A stretch of DNA of 13,079 bases from Pseudomonadota bacterium (GTDB taxonomy: Bacteria; Pseudomonadota; Alphaproteobacteria; Rhizobiales; Rhizobiaceae): NCBI GenBank assembly GCA_023388675.1, contig JAEWFU010000121.1, forward strand, positions 1-13,079, in the 5' to 3' direction. Made by a program: the position numbers and the translations under genes. This document shows positions 1 to 6,130 of the stretch, piece by piece (within the stretch, counting starts at the first letter, position 1; the number at the start of each line of letters is the position of its first letter). The notes under the pieces are model-generated. The model was given only the letters and a program-made list of their open reading frames with translations. It was not told where the DNA came from and made no database searches.

Positions 1-902
1 TCGAGATCATCGAGGGTGAGATCGACGCCGGCGCGCCGCGCCATAGCGATCAGATGCACGACGGCATTCGTCGAACAGCCGGTCGCCATCGCGACGATGG
101 CGGCGTTGCGCACCGAAGCATCGGTGACGATCAGATCTGGCGTTAAATCTTCCCAGACCATGTCCACGATGCGACGGCCGCACTCCGCAGCCATGCGCTG
201 ATGGCCCGAATCCACGGCCGGTATGGAAGACGCTCCAGGCAAGGTCAGGCCCATCGCGTCAGTGATCGCCGTCATGGTGCTTGCCGTGCCCATCGTCATG
301 CAAACGCCGGCGGAGCGCGCGATGCCGCCCTGGACGCCGGTCCACTCGGCATCGGAAATGTTTCCGGCGCGGCGCTCGTCCCAGTATTTCCAGGCGTCGG
401 AGCCCGAGCCGAGATGCTGACCGGCGTAGTTGCCGCGCAGCATCGGTCCGGCCGGCAGATAGATCATGGGAACGCCCGCGGTGAGTGCGCCCATGACCAG
501 GCCCGGCGTGGTCTTGTCACACCCACCCATCAGCACCACACCGTCGAGCGGGTGCGAGCGGATCATTTCTTCGGTCTCCATCGCAAGCATGTTGCGGTAG
601 AGCATGGAGGTCGGCTTGGTGAAGCTCTCGTCCACGGACAGCGACGGCATCTCGACCGGAAAGCCCCCGGCCATCAGCACGCCCCGACGTACATCCTTGG
701 CGCGTTCGCGAAAATGCGAATGGCAGCTATTTAGCTCGGACCAGGTGTTGAGGATGCCGATCACCGGGCGTCCCATGAATTCTTCCGGCGCATAGCCAAG
801 CTGCATCATCCGCGAGCGATGGCCGAAACTGCGCAGGTCGTCCGGCGCGAACCAACGCGCGGAGCGCAATGTTTCCGATGTCTTCTTCGGACGCGATGTC
901 AT
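1..902 (-). CDS. IlvD/Edd-family sugar-acid dehydratase, L-arabinonate dehydratase-like (C-terminus off the left edge)
   Basis: Encodes the first 300 residues of an enzyme that removes water from a 2,3-dihydroxy acid, probably an aldonate, giving a 2-keto-3-deoxy acid in the cytoplasm. Cys60 (in NSCHSH), Cys128 (in GGCDKTTP) and Cys201 (in SAGVCMTMGTASTM) match the three [2Fe-2S] ligands known in the sugar-acid branch, such as L-arabinonate dehydratase. Lys130 sits where that branch has its carbamylated Mg ligand. The stretches RWFAPDDLRSFGHRSR and GPMLRGNYAG also recall that branch more than biosynthetic IlvD. Family members are about 580 residues, so roughly half is missing, including the catalytic serine. 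The ATG is preceded by AAGGA seven bases upstream. It is the last visible gene of the tctCBA1 operon, which suggests it acts on the imported acid. The exact substrate cannot be read from the sequence. Confidence 0.93.
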   Translation of the reverse strand, partial: MTSRPKKTSETLRSARWFAPDDLRSFGHRSRMMQLGYAPEEFMGRPVIGILNTWSELNSCHSHFRERAKDVRRGVLMAGGFPVEMPSLSVDESFTKPTSMLYRNMLAMETEEMIRSHPLDGVVLMGGCDKTTPGLVMGALTAGVPMIYLPAGPMLRGNYAGQHLGSGSDAWKYWDERRAGNISDAEWTGVQGGIARSAGVCMTMGTASTMTAITDAMGLTLPGASSIPAVDSGHQRMAAECGRRIVDMVWEDLTPDLIVTDASVRNAAIVAMATGCSTNAVVHLIAMARRAGVDLTLDDL

Positions 903-960
903 GCTGAGGTCCTTGTCGGTATTGTGCCAAGAGCCCTCTCCGAGCACTCGAGATGTGATG

Positions 961-1159
961 TCATGCTGCCTCCACCTGACACGCCCGGATGATGACGGCC
1001 TGCCGCCCTGGCCGCGCCGACTGCAGCGTCCCGACGATCACGCGGCGGTTCAGCCACTCGAGAGGCCCTACAGGCGCCGTGACGTGGATGCGCGTCATCG
1101 CGTCCATCGATCAGCACCCGGTTTCGGATACCGAGAATGACACCCGCATCGGTTTTCAC
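961..1159 (-). pseudogene. Truncated, frameshifted DUF3237-like remnant
   Basis: Two adjoining reading frames together resemble the C-terminal half of a DUF3237 (UPF0311) protein. The first frame starts at a GTG at 1159 that overlaps the tctA1 stop as GTGA, behind a purine-rich GGAGGAGGCGG, and reads KTDAGVILGIRNRVLID. About one base out of register, near 1100, the match resumes as HVTAPVGPLEWLNRRVIVGTLQ and ends at a TGA at 963-961. DUF3237 proteins are about 150 residues and typically end with a Y/EWLNR-x-V-x-VGT segment. Here the N-terminal half is absent and about 66 codons remain. The second frame alone gives a 48-residue ORF from an ATG at 1107, but a TGA two codons upstream closes it. 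I infer a decayed gene; DUF3237 has no firmly established function. A sequencing error could explain the frameshift but not the missing N-terminal half. Family assignment is from memory of the motif. Confidence 0.5.
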
Positions 1160-2676
1160 CCGCCTCCTCCGACCGTCCTTCGCCGCGTTGCCGGCCGGAT
1201 GCCGCGATATATCTGCCAGAGGATCGACAGAGCCGCGAAGCCGAGGAAAGCGGCCGAGATCGGGTTGGTCAGGAAGCCGGTGAAATCGCCCTGCGACAGC
1301 TGTAGTCCGCGGCGGAAATTGGTCTCCGCCATCGGCCCGAGGATGAACCCGATGATGAACGGTGCCGTGGGGATGCCTGCCTTGACGAAGGCATAACCGA
1401 GAAGGCCGAAGCCCAGAACCGACCACACATCGAACACGCGGCTGGCCAGACCGAAGGCACCCACAACGCACAGTACGAGGATGATCGGCAGCAGGATGTG
1501 CTTGGGGATGGCGAGCAGTCTGATGAAGACGCGCAACCCGTAGAACTCCACCACCAGCATGACGATCGCCGACAGCGTCAGCGCCGCGAAGATCGTGTAG
1601 ACGAGCGGCCCTTGAGTGATGAAGAGCATCGGTCCCGGCTGAATGCCGTGGATCATCAGACCGCCCAGCAGGATGGCGGTAACCGCATCACCCGGTATGC
1701 CGAGCGTCAACAGGGGGATCAGCGCGCCGCCGATACCGGCATTGTTGGCGGTCTCCGGCGCGACGATGCCCTCAATGGAACCCTTGCCAAACTGCTCGGG
1801 AGTCTTCGACCTGCTTCTTGCGGCGATATAGGCAAGAATGTTCGACGTGCCGGCGCCGATGCCCGGCAGGATACCGATGCCGACACCGATCAGCGCCGAG
1901 CGGAAGGCGTTGGGAAGCTGGCCGAGGAATTCCTTCATCGTGAAGCCGAAACCGCGGATGCCCTTCATCACCGGCGTCATGATCTTCATATTGGCGTTTG
2001 CGCGACCGGCCTCGGCCACCTTGATGACCTCGGCAATCGCGAACATGCCGACAAGAACGGTCAATATGGAGAAGCCGGCATTGAGCTCCACTTGATCGAA
2101 GGTGAAACGGCGCGTCGCTTCCAATGGTGCTATACCGACGGTGGAAACGGCGAACCCGACGAGGCCGGAGAAGATGCCGGTCACCATCGATCCGCTGGAC
2201 AAGCTCGCGATCAGCGTCAGCGAGAAGATCGCGATCGCAAAATACTCATGCGGGCCGAAGGACAGCGCCACTTTCGCTAGCGAGGGCGCGATGAACATCA
2301 ACGCACCGATAGACAGGATCGTGCCGATGAAGGAGAAGACGATGGCGATGCCGAGCGCCTTTGCTCCCTCACCCTTTTCCATCATCGGCCCGCCATCGAA
2401 GGTCGTCGCTATCGATGATGGCGTGCCGGGAATCTTGAGGAGGATGGCAGCAATCAGGCCACCTGACGTTGCGCCGACAAACAGCGCGACCAGCAGCGAC
2501 ATCCCGGCGGCGGGGCTCATCCCGTAGGTGATGGGCAGGCAAAGCGCTATGGCCATGACAGCCGTCAGGCCAGGAATCGCGCCGAAAATGATGCCGACCA
2601 CCACGCCCAGCGTGATCAGCAAGAGCAGCTCCGGCTGGAAGACGTTGGTGACACCGATTGCGATCATTTCGAACAT
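1156..2676 (-). CDS. tctA: Tripartite tricarboxylate transporter large membrane subunit TctA (copy 1)
   Basis: A 506-residue, very hydrophobic inner-membrane protein, the usual size for TctA, which forms the translocation path of TTT secondary transporters driven by an ion gradient. Family signatures are visible: GAIPGLTAVMAIALCLPITY (about residues 32-51) in an early membrane segment, and KIPGTPSSIATTFDGGP (81-97) followed by MEKGEGAKALG. The central GIGILPGIGAGTSNILAYIA region is the internal repeat of the first motif. About ten to twelve membrane segments are likely. The gene starts 11 bases after the tctB1 stop; an alternative ATG lies three codons downstream. Its stop overlaps the start of the DUF3237-like remnant. 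With TctB1 and the periplasmic TctC1 it should import one carboxylic acid. The neighbouring dehydratase suggests a sugar acid rather than citrate, but that is inference. Confidence 0.96.
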   Translation of the reverse strand: MFEMIAIGVTNVFQPELLLLITLGVVVGIIFGAIPGLTAVMAIALCLPITYGMSPAAGMSLLVALFVGATSGGLIAAILLKIPGTPSSIATTFDGGPMMEKGEGAKALGIAIVFSFIGTILSIGALMFIAPSLAKVALSFGPHEYFAIAIFSLTLIASLSSGSMVTGIFSGLVGFAVSTVGIAPLEATRRFTFDQVELNAGFSILTVLVGMFAIAEVIKVAEAGRANANMKIMTPVMKGIRGFGFTMKEFLGQLPNAFRSALIGVGIGILPGIGAGTSNILAYIAARSRSKTPEQFGKGSIEGIVAPETANNAGIGGALIPLLTLGIPGDAVTAILLGGLMIHGIQPGPMLFITQGPLVYTIFAALTLSAIVMLVVEFYGLRVFIRLLAIPKHILLPIILVLCVVGAFGLASRVFDVWSVLGFGLLGYAFVKAGIPTAPFIIGFILGPMAETNFRRGLQLSQGDFTGFLTNPISAAFLGFAALSILWQIYRGIRPATRRRTVGGGG

Positions 2677-2687
2677 CGGGTCGGCCC

Positions 2688-3227
2688 TCAGGGGATGAAA
2701 CGGATAAGCGGCCCGGCGGGCAGCATGAGGCCGAAGCCGTAGCGGAAAATGACGAAGACGATCAGCGCGATGCCAACCGCCAGCGCCACGTGCAGGATGT
2801 GGGGCGTGGGACGGCTGGCGGGGCTAAGAACCGCAAACTGCAGAAACAGGTAAAGCGCAGCCGATATGGCAAAGCCGAGCGGGCGCAGCAGCACGGTGAA
2901 CCCTGCGATGAGAACCAGCGAGATGCCGACACTCATATAGTCGGGCTTCGCCCCCTCCACCGCAGGCGCATCCTCGTCATCCGCCGCCGCGGATGCACGC
3001 GCGACCGGATCGTCGTCGGTCTCCGTCAGGGCCGGTGCCTTTTCCCGCCAGTTGAGCGCAAGATGGATCAGCCCGAGCAGGATCATTCCGGTCGCCAGCG
3101 CATATGGAAAGAACGCAGCGTCCACGGGGCCTCTGCGCGGCAGGCCCGTGGTCATATAGAAATAGACCAGACCTGCGCACAGCATGCATGCACCGACCAG
3201 CAGGTTCTTGTTTCGGCTATGAGACAT
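2688..3227 (-). CDS. tctB: Tripartite tricarboxylate transporter small membrane subunit TctB (copy 1)
   Basis: A 179-residue membrane protein with about four predicted helices, the layout of TctB, the small partner of TctA. Helices lie near residues 8-26, 40-59, 99-130 (one or two) and 145-162. The PVDAAFFPY stretch after helix 1 matches the family's conserved G-x-x-FP loop. Between the second and third helices is an unusually long acidic and alanine-rich linker (about 65-91, with DDD and DDED runs). The ATG at 3227 is chosen over an upstream in-frame ATG at 3281 because it has AAGGGG seven bases upstream, and because the 18 extra residues would be basic and unlike a TctB N-terminus. A 9-bp hairpin separates it from tctC1, and tctA1 follows after 11 bases. 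The exact role of TctB in transport is poorly defined. Confidence 0.9.
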   Translation of the reverse strand: MSHSRNKNLLVGACMLCAGLVYFYMTTGLPRRGPVDAAFFPYALATGMILLGLIHLALNWREKAPALTETDDDPVARASAAADDEDAPAVEGAKPDYMSVGISLVLIAGFTVLLRPLGFAISAALYLFLQFAVLSPASRPTPHILHVALAVGIALIVFVIFRYGFGLMLPAGPLIRFIP

Positions 3228-3258
3228 CCAACGCCCCTTCAAGCTCGGTGGCAGGGCA

Positions 3259-3280
3259 TGCGTCCGGCGCACCGGACGCA
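3259..3280 (-). promoter_or_regulatory. Perfect 9-bp intercistronic hairpin between tctC1 and tctB1
   Basis: The arms TGCGTCCGG (3259-3267) and CCGGACGCA (3272-3280) are exact reverse complements around a four-base loop. The element lies in the 74-bp gap after the tctC1 stop and about 30 bases before the tctB1 start. There is no T-run, so it is not a classical Rho-independent terminator. In other binding-protein transporter operons, hairpins at this place stabilise the upstream receptor mRNA so that the receptor is made in excess of the membrane subunits. That role is inferred here. Confidence 0.7.
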
Positions 3281-3301
3281 ACCCGACCCGTCAGATGGGG
3301 A

Positions 3302-4264
3302 TCAACGCGCCGACTGAAGCGCCTCACCATATTGCATGTAGTTGCTGCGGATGGCCTGCAGCCGTTCCAGCCCCTCGGCCCGACCATAGTAGCTGACCGG
3401 CTGGCGGAACCCCTGCTCGAGATCGTTCGCGTACTCCGGAATCTCCGCGATTTGCGCCGCGATCTCGTCCATCTTGTTGACGATCGCTTCGTCGGTGCCC
3501 TTGGGGAACGCGATGATGTAGGGGTTGTTCATGACAAAATCCGCCCCCTGCTCCACGAAGGTCGGGATGTCGCCGAGCAGCGGATTGCGCTCCTGGTTCG
3601 GCTGCCCGAGCACCTTCATCTGGCCGGAGGTGTGGTAGTCCTGGATGGCGCCGTAGGCGATGCCGGCGACATGGATGCGACCGCCCAGCAGCGAGGCGAT
3701 CTTCTCCGCCGCAGATCCGGTGTCGACGATACGCATCTGCGCACCGGTCTCCTGCGAAAACAGCAGACCCTGCAGGTGCGAATAGCCGCCGAGCTCGGTT
3801 CCGTAGATCACCGCCGAAGGATCTTCCTTCGTCTTCGCCAGCAACTCGTCCATGGTCGAAATGCCCGACTGTTCGCTGGTCACGAACACTGCACCCTGAT
3901 CGATTGCGGGAATGCAGCAGATTTCGAAATCATCAATGCCGTAGTCGGCAAGGCCTGACACTTCGGTGACGATCAGGTGTCCGGTGTGCCCGAACAGCAT
4001 GGTGTAGCCGTCGGCATCGGAATCGCGCACTGCCGAGGTGGCGATCGTCGCGCCGCCGCCCGGCATGTTGGTGATGACCATCTGACTGCCCGTGATCTGC
4101 TCGAAATATTTGGCAAAGGTGCGGGCGTTGAAATCGGTGTCGCCACCGGGGCTGGCGCCGATGATGACGTTGATGGCGCGTGAGGGCCAGTCGCCCTGCG
4201 CGGCGGCGGGGCCGGCAAGAAGGACGATGGCCGAAACGGACATGGCGAGAATAGCGGATTTCAC
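3302..4264 (-). CDS. tctC: TctC/Bug-family periplasmic solute-binding receptor (copy 1)
   Basis: A 320-residue extracytoplasmic receptor that captures the substrate for the TctA1/TctB1 membrane pair. A signal peptide is clear: MKS, a hydrophobic core (residues 4-19) and an AAA cleavage site near residue 22, leaving a mature start near QGDWP. The mature protein has the TctC/Bug order: the INVIIGASPGGDTDFNAR loop (31-48), the NMPGGGATIA segment (66-75) and DGYTMLF (85-91). A CC pair at 116-117 is noticeable for an exported protein. The start is GTG at 4264, with GGAGG eight bases upstream. It is the first gene of the left operon and is divergent from the GntR regulators, with tandem repeats in the shared control region. 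The ligand cannot be assigned; proteins of this family bind di- and tricarboxylates, aromatic acids and other small acids. Confidence 0.95.
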   Translation of the reverse strand: MKSAILAMSVSAIVLLAGPAAAQGDWPSRAINVIIGASPGGDTDFNARTFAKYFEQITGSQMVITNMPGGGATIATSAVRDSDADGYTMLFGHTGHLIVTEVSGLADYGIDDFEICCIPAIDQGAVFVTSEQSGISTMDELLAKTKEDPSAVIYGTELGGYSHLQGLLFSQETGAQMRIVDTGSAAEKIASLLGGRIHVAGIAYGAIQDYHTSGQMKVLGQPNQERNPLLGDIPTFVEQGADFVMNNPYIIAFPKGTDEAIVNKMDEIAAQIAEIPEYANDLEQGFRQPVSYYGRAEGLERLQAIRSNYMQYGEALQSAR

Positions 4265-4420
4265 AACTCATTCCTCCCTTTATCGCAACCCTTGGAACGG
4301 GCTGATATTTGTGCACTAATATATTTGTGCATTAATGACAACCGGCAAACCGGCGTCTGAGGACAATCGGCTGCGGAAAAGGTATCAACCAAAGCAGCGA
4401 ATCGCGGTGGTGACGGCAGT
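4265..4420. promoter_or_regulatory. Divergent control region between tctC1 operon and GntR regulators
   Basis: This 156-bp gap must hold the start signals for both the tctCBA1-dehydratase operon (minus) and the GntR pair (plus). It contains a short AT-rich island (about 4303-4338) in otherwise GC-rich DNA. The island coincides with two tandem repeats. On the minus strand, TTGTCA immediately before the repeats is a candidate -35 that would place the -10 inside them, but I see no convincing -10. No clear promoter can be fixed for the GntR side either. Confidence 0.6.
4305..4336. repeat. Two 16-bp tandem direct repeats, probable GntR/FCD operators
   Basis: ATATTTGTGCACTAAT (4305-4320) is followed without spacer by ATATTTGTGCATTAAT (4321-4336), with one C/T difference. 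Each unit contains TTGTGCAC/TTA. The first copy fits the TNGT-Nx-ACNA pattern described for FadR/FCD-type GntR operators (TTGT, GC, ACTA), and the second has one mismatch. The 16-bp phase is about one and a half helical turns. They sit 41 bases from the tctC1 start and 85 bases from the first GntR start. Binding of the adjacent GntR protein is inferred. Confidence 0.7.
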
Positions 4421-5125
4421 ATGGCGCGACGACGGACTATGACGGATGAGGTCTATGACGAGCTGCGCCGGCAGATCGTCAATGTCGAGCTGCTGCCTGG
4501 TTCAGTGCTGCCAGAGCGCGCCATTTGCGAACATTTCGGCATCAGCCGGACGCCGTTGCGCGAAGCCGTGCTGCGTCTGGTGCAAAGCGGGCTCGTCGTC
4601 GTGGCTCCGCAATACGCGACCTTCGTGTCGCCGCTCGATGTAGGCGCGATCCGCGAGGCGCACTTCCTGCGCGAAAATCTGGAGCCGGCCGCCCTACGAC
4701 TTCTGTGCACCAGCGACAACATCAACCTGTCGAGCATGGAGAAGGTGCTTCTCGAACAGAAGCTTCTGCTGGCACGCGGTGATCTTTCGTCCTTCCTGCC
4801 GCTGGACGACCAGTTTCACCGGTTGATCTTCCAGTTGGCAGGGCTGGAGGGCGTGTGGTCGATCATCCACACCAAGAAGGCGCATCTCGACCGGGTACGA
4901 CATCTTCAGGCGCCGCAGACCGGGAAGATTCCGCTGCTTATCGAACAGCACCGCGCCATTCTCGACGCAGTGAAGAACCGGGATGCTGATGCGGCAGAAG
5001 CGGAATTGCGCGGGCACATCTCCGGCGCGATCGCCTATGTCGCGGAATTGCAGGAGATCAGGCCGGACCTGTTCCGCATTCCGGATGCACGCGCGATAAC
5101 GCGCGACACTGCCGAGACCCCATGA
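4421..5125 (+). CDS. GntR-family transcriptional regulator, FadR/FCD type (first of two)
   Basis: A 234-residue DNA-binding regulator. Residues 7-70 form the GntR winged helix: VYDELRRQIVNVELLPGSVL, then ERAICEHFGISRTPLREAVLRL with the recognition helix. Residues 77-210 are an FCD effector domain of all-helical type. Asp129, His133, His177 and His199 fall in the DxxxH ... H ... H pattern that binds a metal and the carboxylate ligand in this family. Such proteins usually repress catabolic operons and release DNA when a sugar acid or other carboxylate binds. It is divergent from tctC1 with operator-like tandem repeats between, so the left module is its likely target, with autoregulation possible. 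The ATG at 4421 lacks a strong ribosome site; an in-frame ATG at 4439 is an alternative. The length is typical of the family. Confidence 0.94.
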   Translation: MARRRTMTDEVYDELRRQIVNVELLPGSVLPERAICEHFGISRTPLREAVLRLVQSGLVVVAPQYATFVSPLDVGAIREAHFLRENLEPAALRLLCTSDNINLSSMEKVLLEQKLLLARGDLSSFLPLDDQFHRLIFQLAGLEGVWSIIHTKKAHLDRVRHLQAPQTGKIPLLIEQHRAILDAVKNRDADAAEAELRGHISGAIAYVAELQEIRPDLFRIPDARAITRDTAETP

Positions 5126-5180
5126 CTTTGGCGGCACCCGCATCAGCCGCTTGCCATGGCGTCATCCAGTGGCAGAATGA

Positions 5181-5861
5181 ATGACGATGCGATCGACACA
5201 GGCGCCTGCCACCCAGACTTTCACTCTCGAGGTCGCCGAGGATATGCGCCAGCGCATCGTCTCGCTGGAGCTCGCACCCGGCAGCAGCCTGTCACGCAAG
5301 CAGTTGCAGGATCATTACGGCGTCAGTTCAACGCCCGTGCGCGACGTGCTCCTCAGGCTGCAGGAAGAAGGTCTGGTAGAGATATTCCCGCAATCGCGGA
5401 CCATCGTCAGTCTGATTGATCTCGAACAGGCGCGACAGGCGCATTTCCTGCGCAGCTCGGTCGAACGCGCACTGGTGATGCAACTGGCCCGCACACCCGA
5501 CACAGTATTGATCGAGGTGCTGGAGAACATCCTCCAGCTCCAGGAAAACAGCGCGACGACGGACCTTGCGACCTTCTCCGCGCTTGACCGGCGCTTCCAT
5601 CAGGAACTCTTCGTTTCCGGCGGGATGATGTACGTGCATGGCGTCATAAGGCGCGAGAGCATGCACATCGATCGCATCCGCGCCCTGCACCTGCCGGTCG
5701 GCGGAAAGGTCGAACAGATCCTGCGTGACCATCGCCGCATCGTCGAGAGTCTCAAGGCAGCGAAGCCCGAAGAGGCCGCCGACGCCATGACCCTGCATCT
5801 ATCCCAATCCATCGCCATCGCCAGCGACCTGCGAAACAGAATGCCCGCCTATTTTCGCTGA
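5181..5861 (+). CDS. GntR-family transcriptional regulator, FadR/FCD type (second of two)
   Basis: A 226-residue regulator with the same architecture as its upstream neighbour. The winged helix spans about residues 14-75 (LEVAEDMRQRIVSLELAPGS, then HYGVSSTPVRDVLLRL). The FCD domain has Asp136, His140, His184 and His206 in metal-ligand positions. A stop codon directly precedes the ATG at 5181, so the start is this one or the in-frame ATG at 5187. It follows the first regulator by 55 bp on the same strand with no promoter or terminator seen between, so the two are probably co-transcribed. The pair shares blocks such as (R/Q)EAHFLR and QAHFLR but differs in the recognition helix (SRTPLREA versus SSTPVRDV), consistent with an old duplication. 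It may respond to a different acid or act on the second module, or the two may work together. The target is not visible. Confidence 0.93.
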   Translation: MTMRSTQAPATQTFTLEVAEDMRQRIVSLELAPGSSLSRKQLQDHYGVSSTPVRDVLLRLQEEGLVEIFPQSRTIVSLIDLEQARQAHFLRSSVERALVMQLARTPDTVLIEVLENILQLQENSATTDLATFSALDRRFHQELFVSGGMMYVHGVIRRESMHIDRIRALHLPVGGKVEQILRDHRRIVESLKAAKPEEAADAMTLHLSQSIAIASDLRNRMPAYFR

Positions 5862-5889
5862 ATGGTCATGCTATGCGAGAACTCGATGT

Positions 5890-5910
5890 GTCGCTGCTAG
5901 CGGCAGCGAC
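5890..5910. terminator. Perfect 8-bp hairpin downstream of GntR2
   Basis: The arms GTCGCTGC (5890-5897) and GCAGCGAC (5903-5910) pair exactly around a five-base loop, 28 bases after the GntR2 stop. No T-run follows, so intrinsic termination is uncertain. It may protect the transcript 3' end or assist Rho-dependent termination. Confidence 0.4.
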
Positions 5911-6048
5911 CTGCGCCGCCGTCGCGGAGGAGCGGCTGCCTGCGATACCAAGGATCGGTCCAGCTTGACGGCCGGCATCCTCCAACGGACGTATTGTTCA
6001 GCCCCTATTCTCCACTTGGAAGGGTCGCCGGTGCCAATTTCGCGATCC

Positions 6049-6071
6049 TCGACTGGTGGCGAGGCAGTCGA
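6049..6071. terminator. Perfect 7-bp hairpin downstream of dehydratase 2
   Basis: TCGACTG (6049-6055) and CAGTCGA (6065-6071) are exact reverse complements around a nine-base loop. On the minus strand it lies about 60 bases past the dehydratase stop at the end of the right operon. It lacks a T-run, so a terminator role is only suggested by position. Confidence 0.3.
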
Positions 6072-6130
6072 ACGAGGAACGAGAACCTATGTCGGCGCCA
6101 TTCAGGGAAATCCGCGGGAGGCGATTGGCT

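Larger units (their letters stand above)
5862..6130. other. Convergent intergenic region between GntR2 and dehydratase 2
   Basis: This 269-bp gap holds no gene I can support. It contains two hairpins (listed separately), a 7-bp tandem repeat GAACGAG (6070-6083), and a 31-codon ORF (5873-5968) with no ribosome site and no recognised relative. Both flanking operons end here, so transcript ends are expected within it. Confidence 0.6.

Noticed and set aside
3228..3281. 18-residue N-terminal extension of tctB1
   Set aside because: The extra residues are basic and proline-rich, and the ATG at 3227 has a better-placed ribosome site.
4341..4354. ACCGGC direct repeat in the divergent region
   Set aside because: Two six-base copies separated by two bases are too short to distinguish from chance in GC-rich DNA.
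5873..5968. 31-codon ORF beginning MRELDVSLL after GntR2
   Set aside because: The first residues vaguely recall the N-terminus of tartrate dehydratase/fumarase alpha subunits, but there is no ribosome site, the similarity stops at once, and the ORF contains the 5890-5910 hairpin. Not enough to call a gene fragment.
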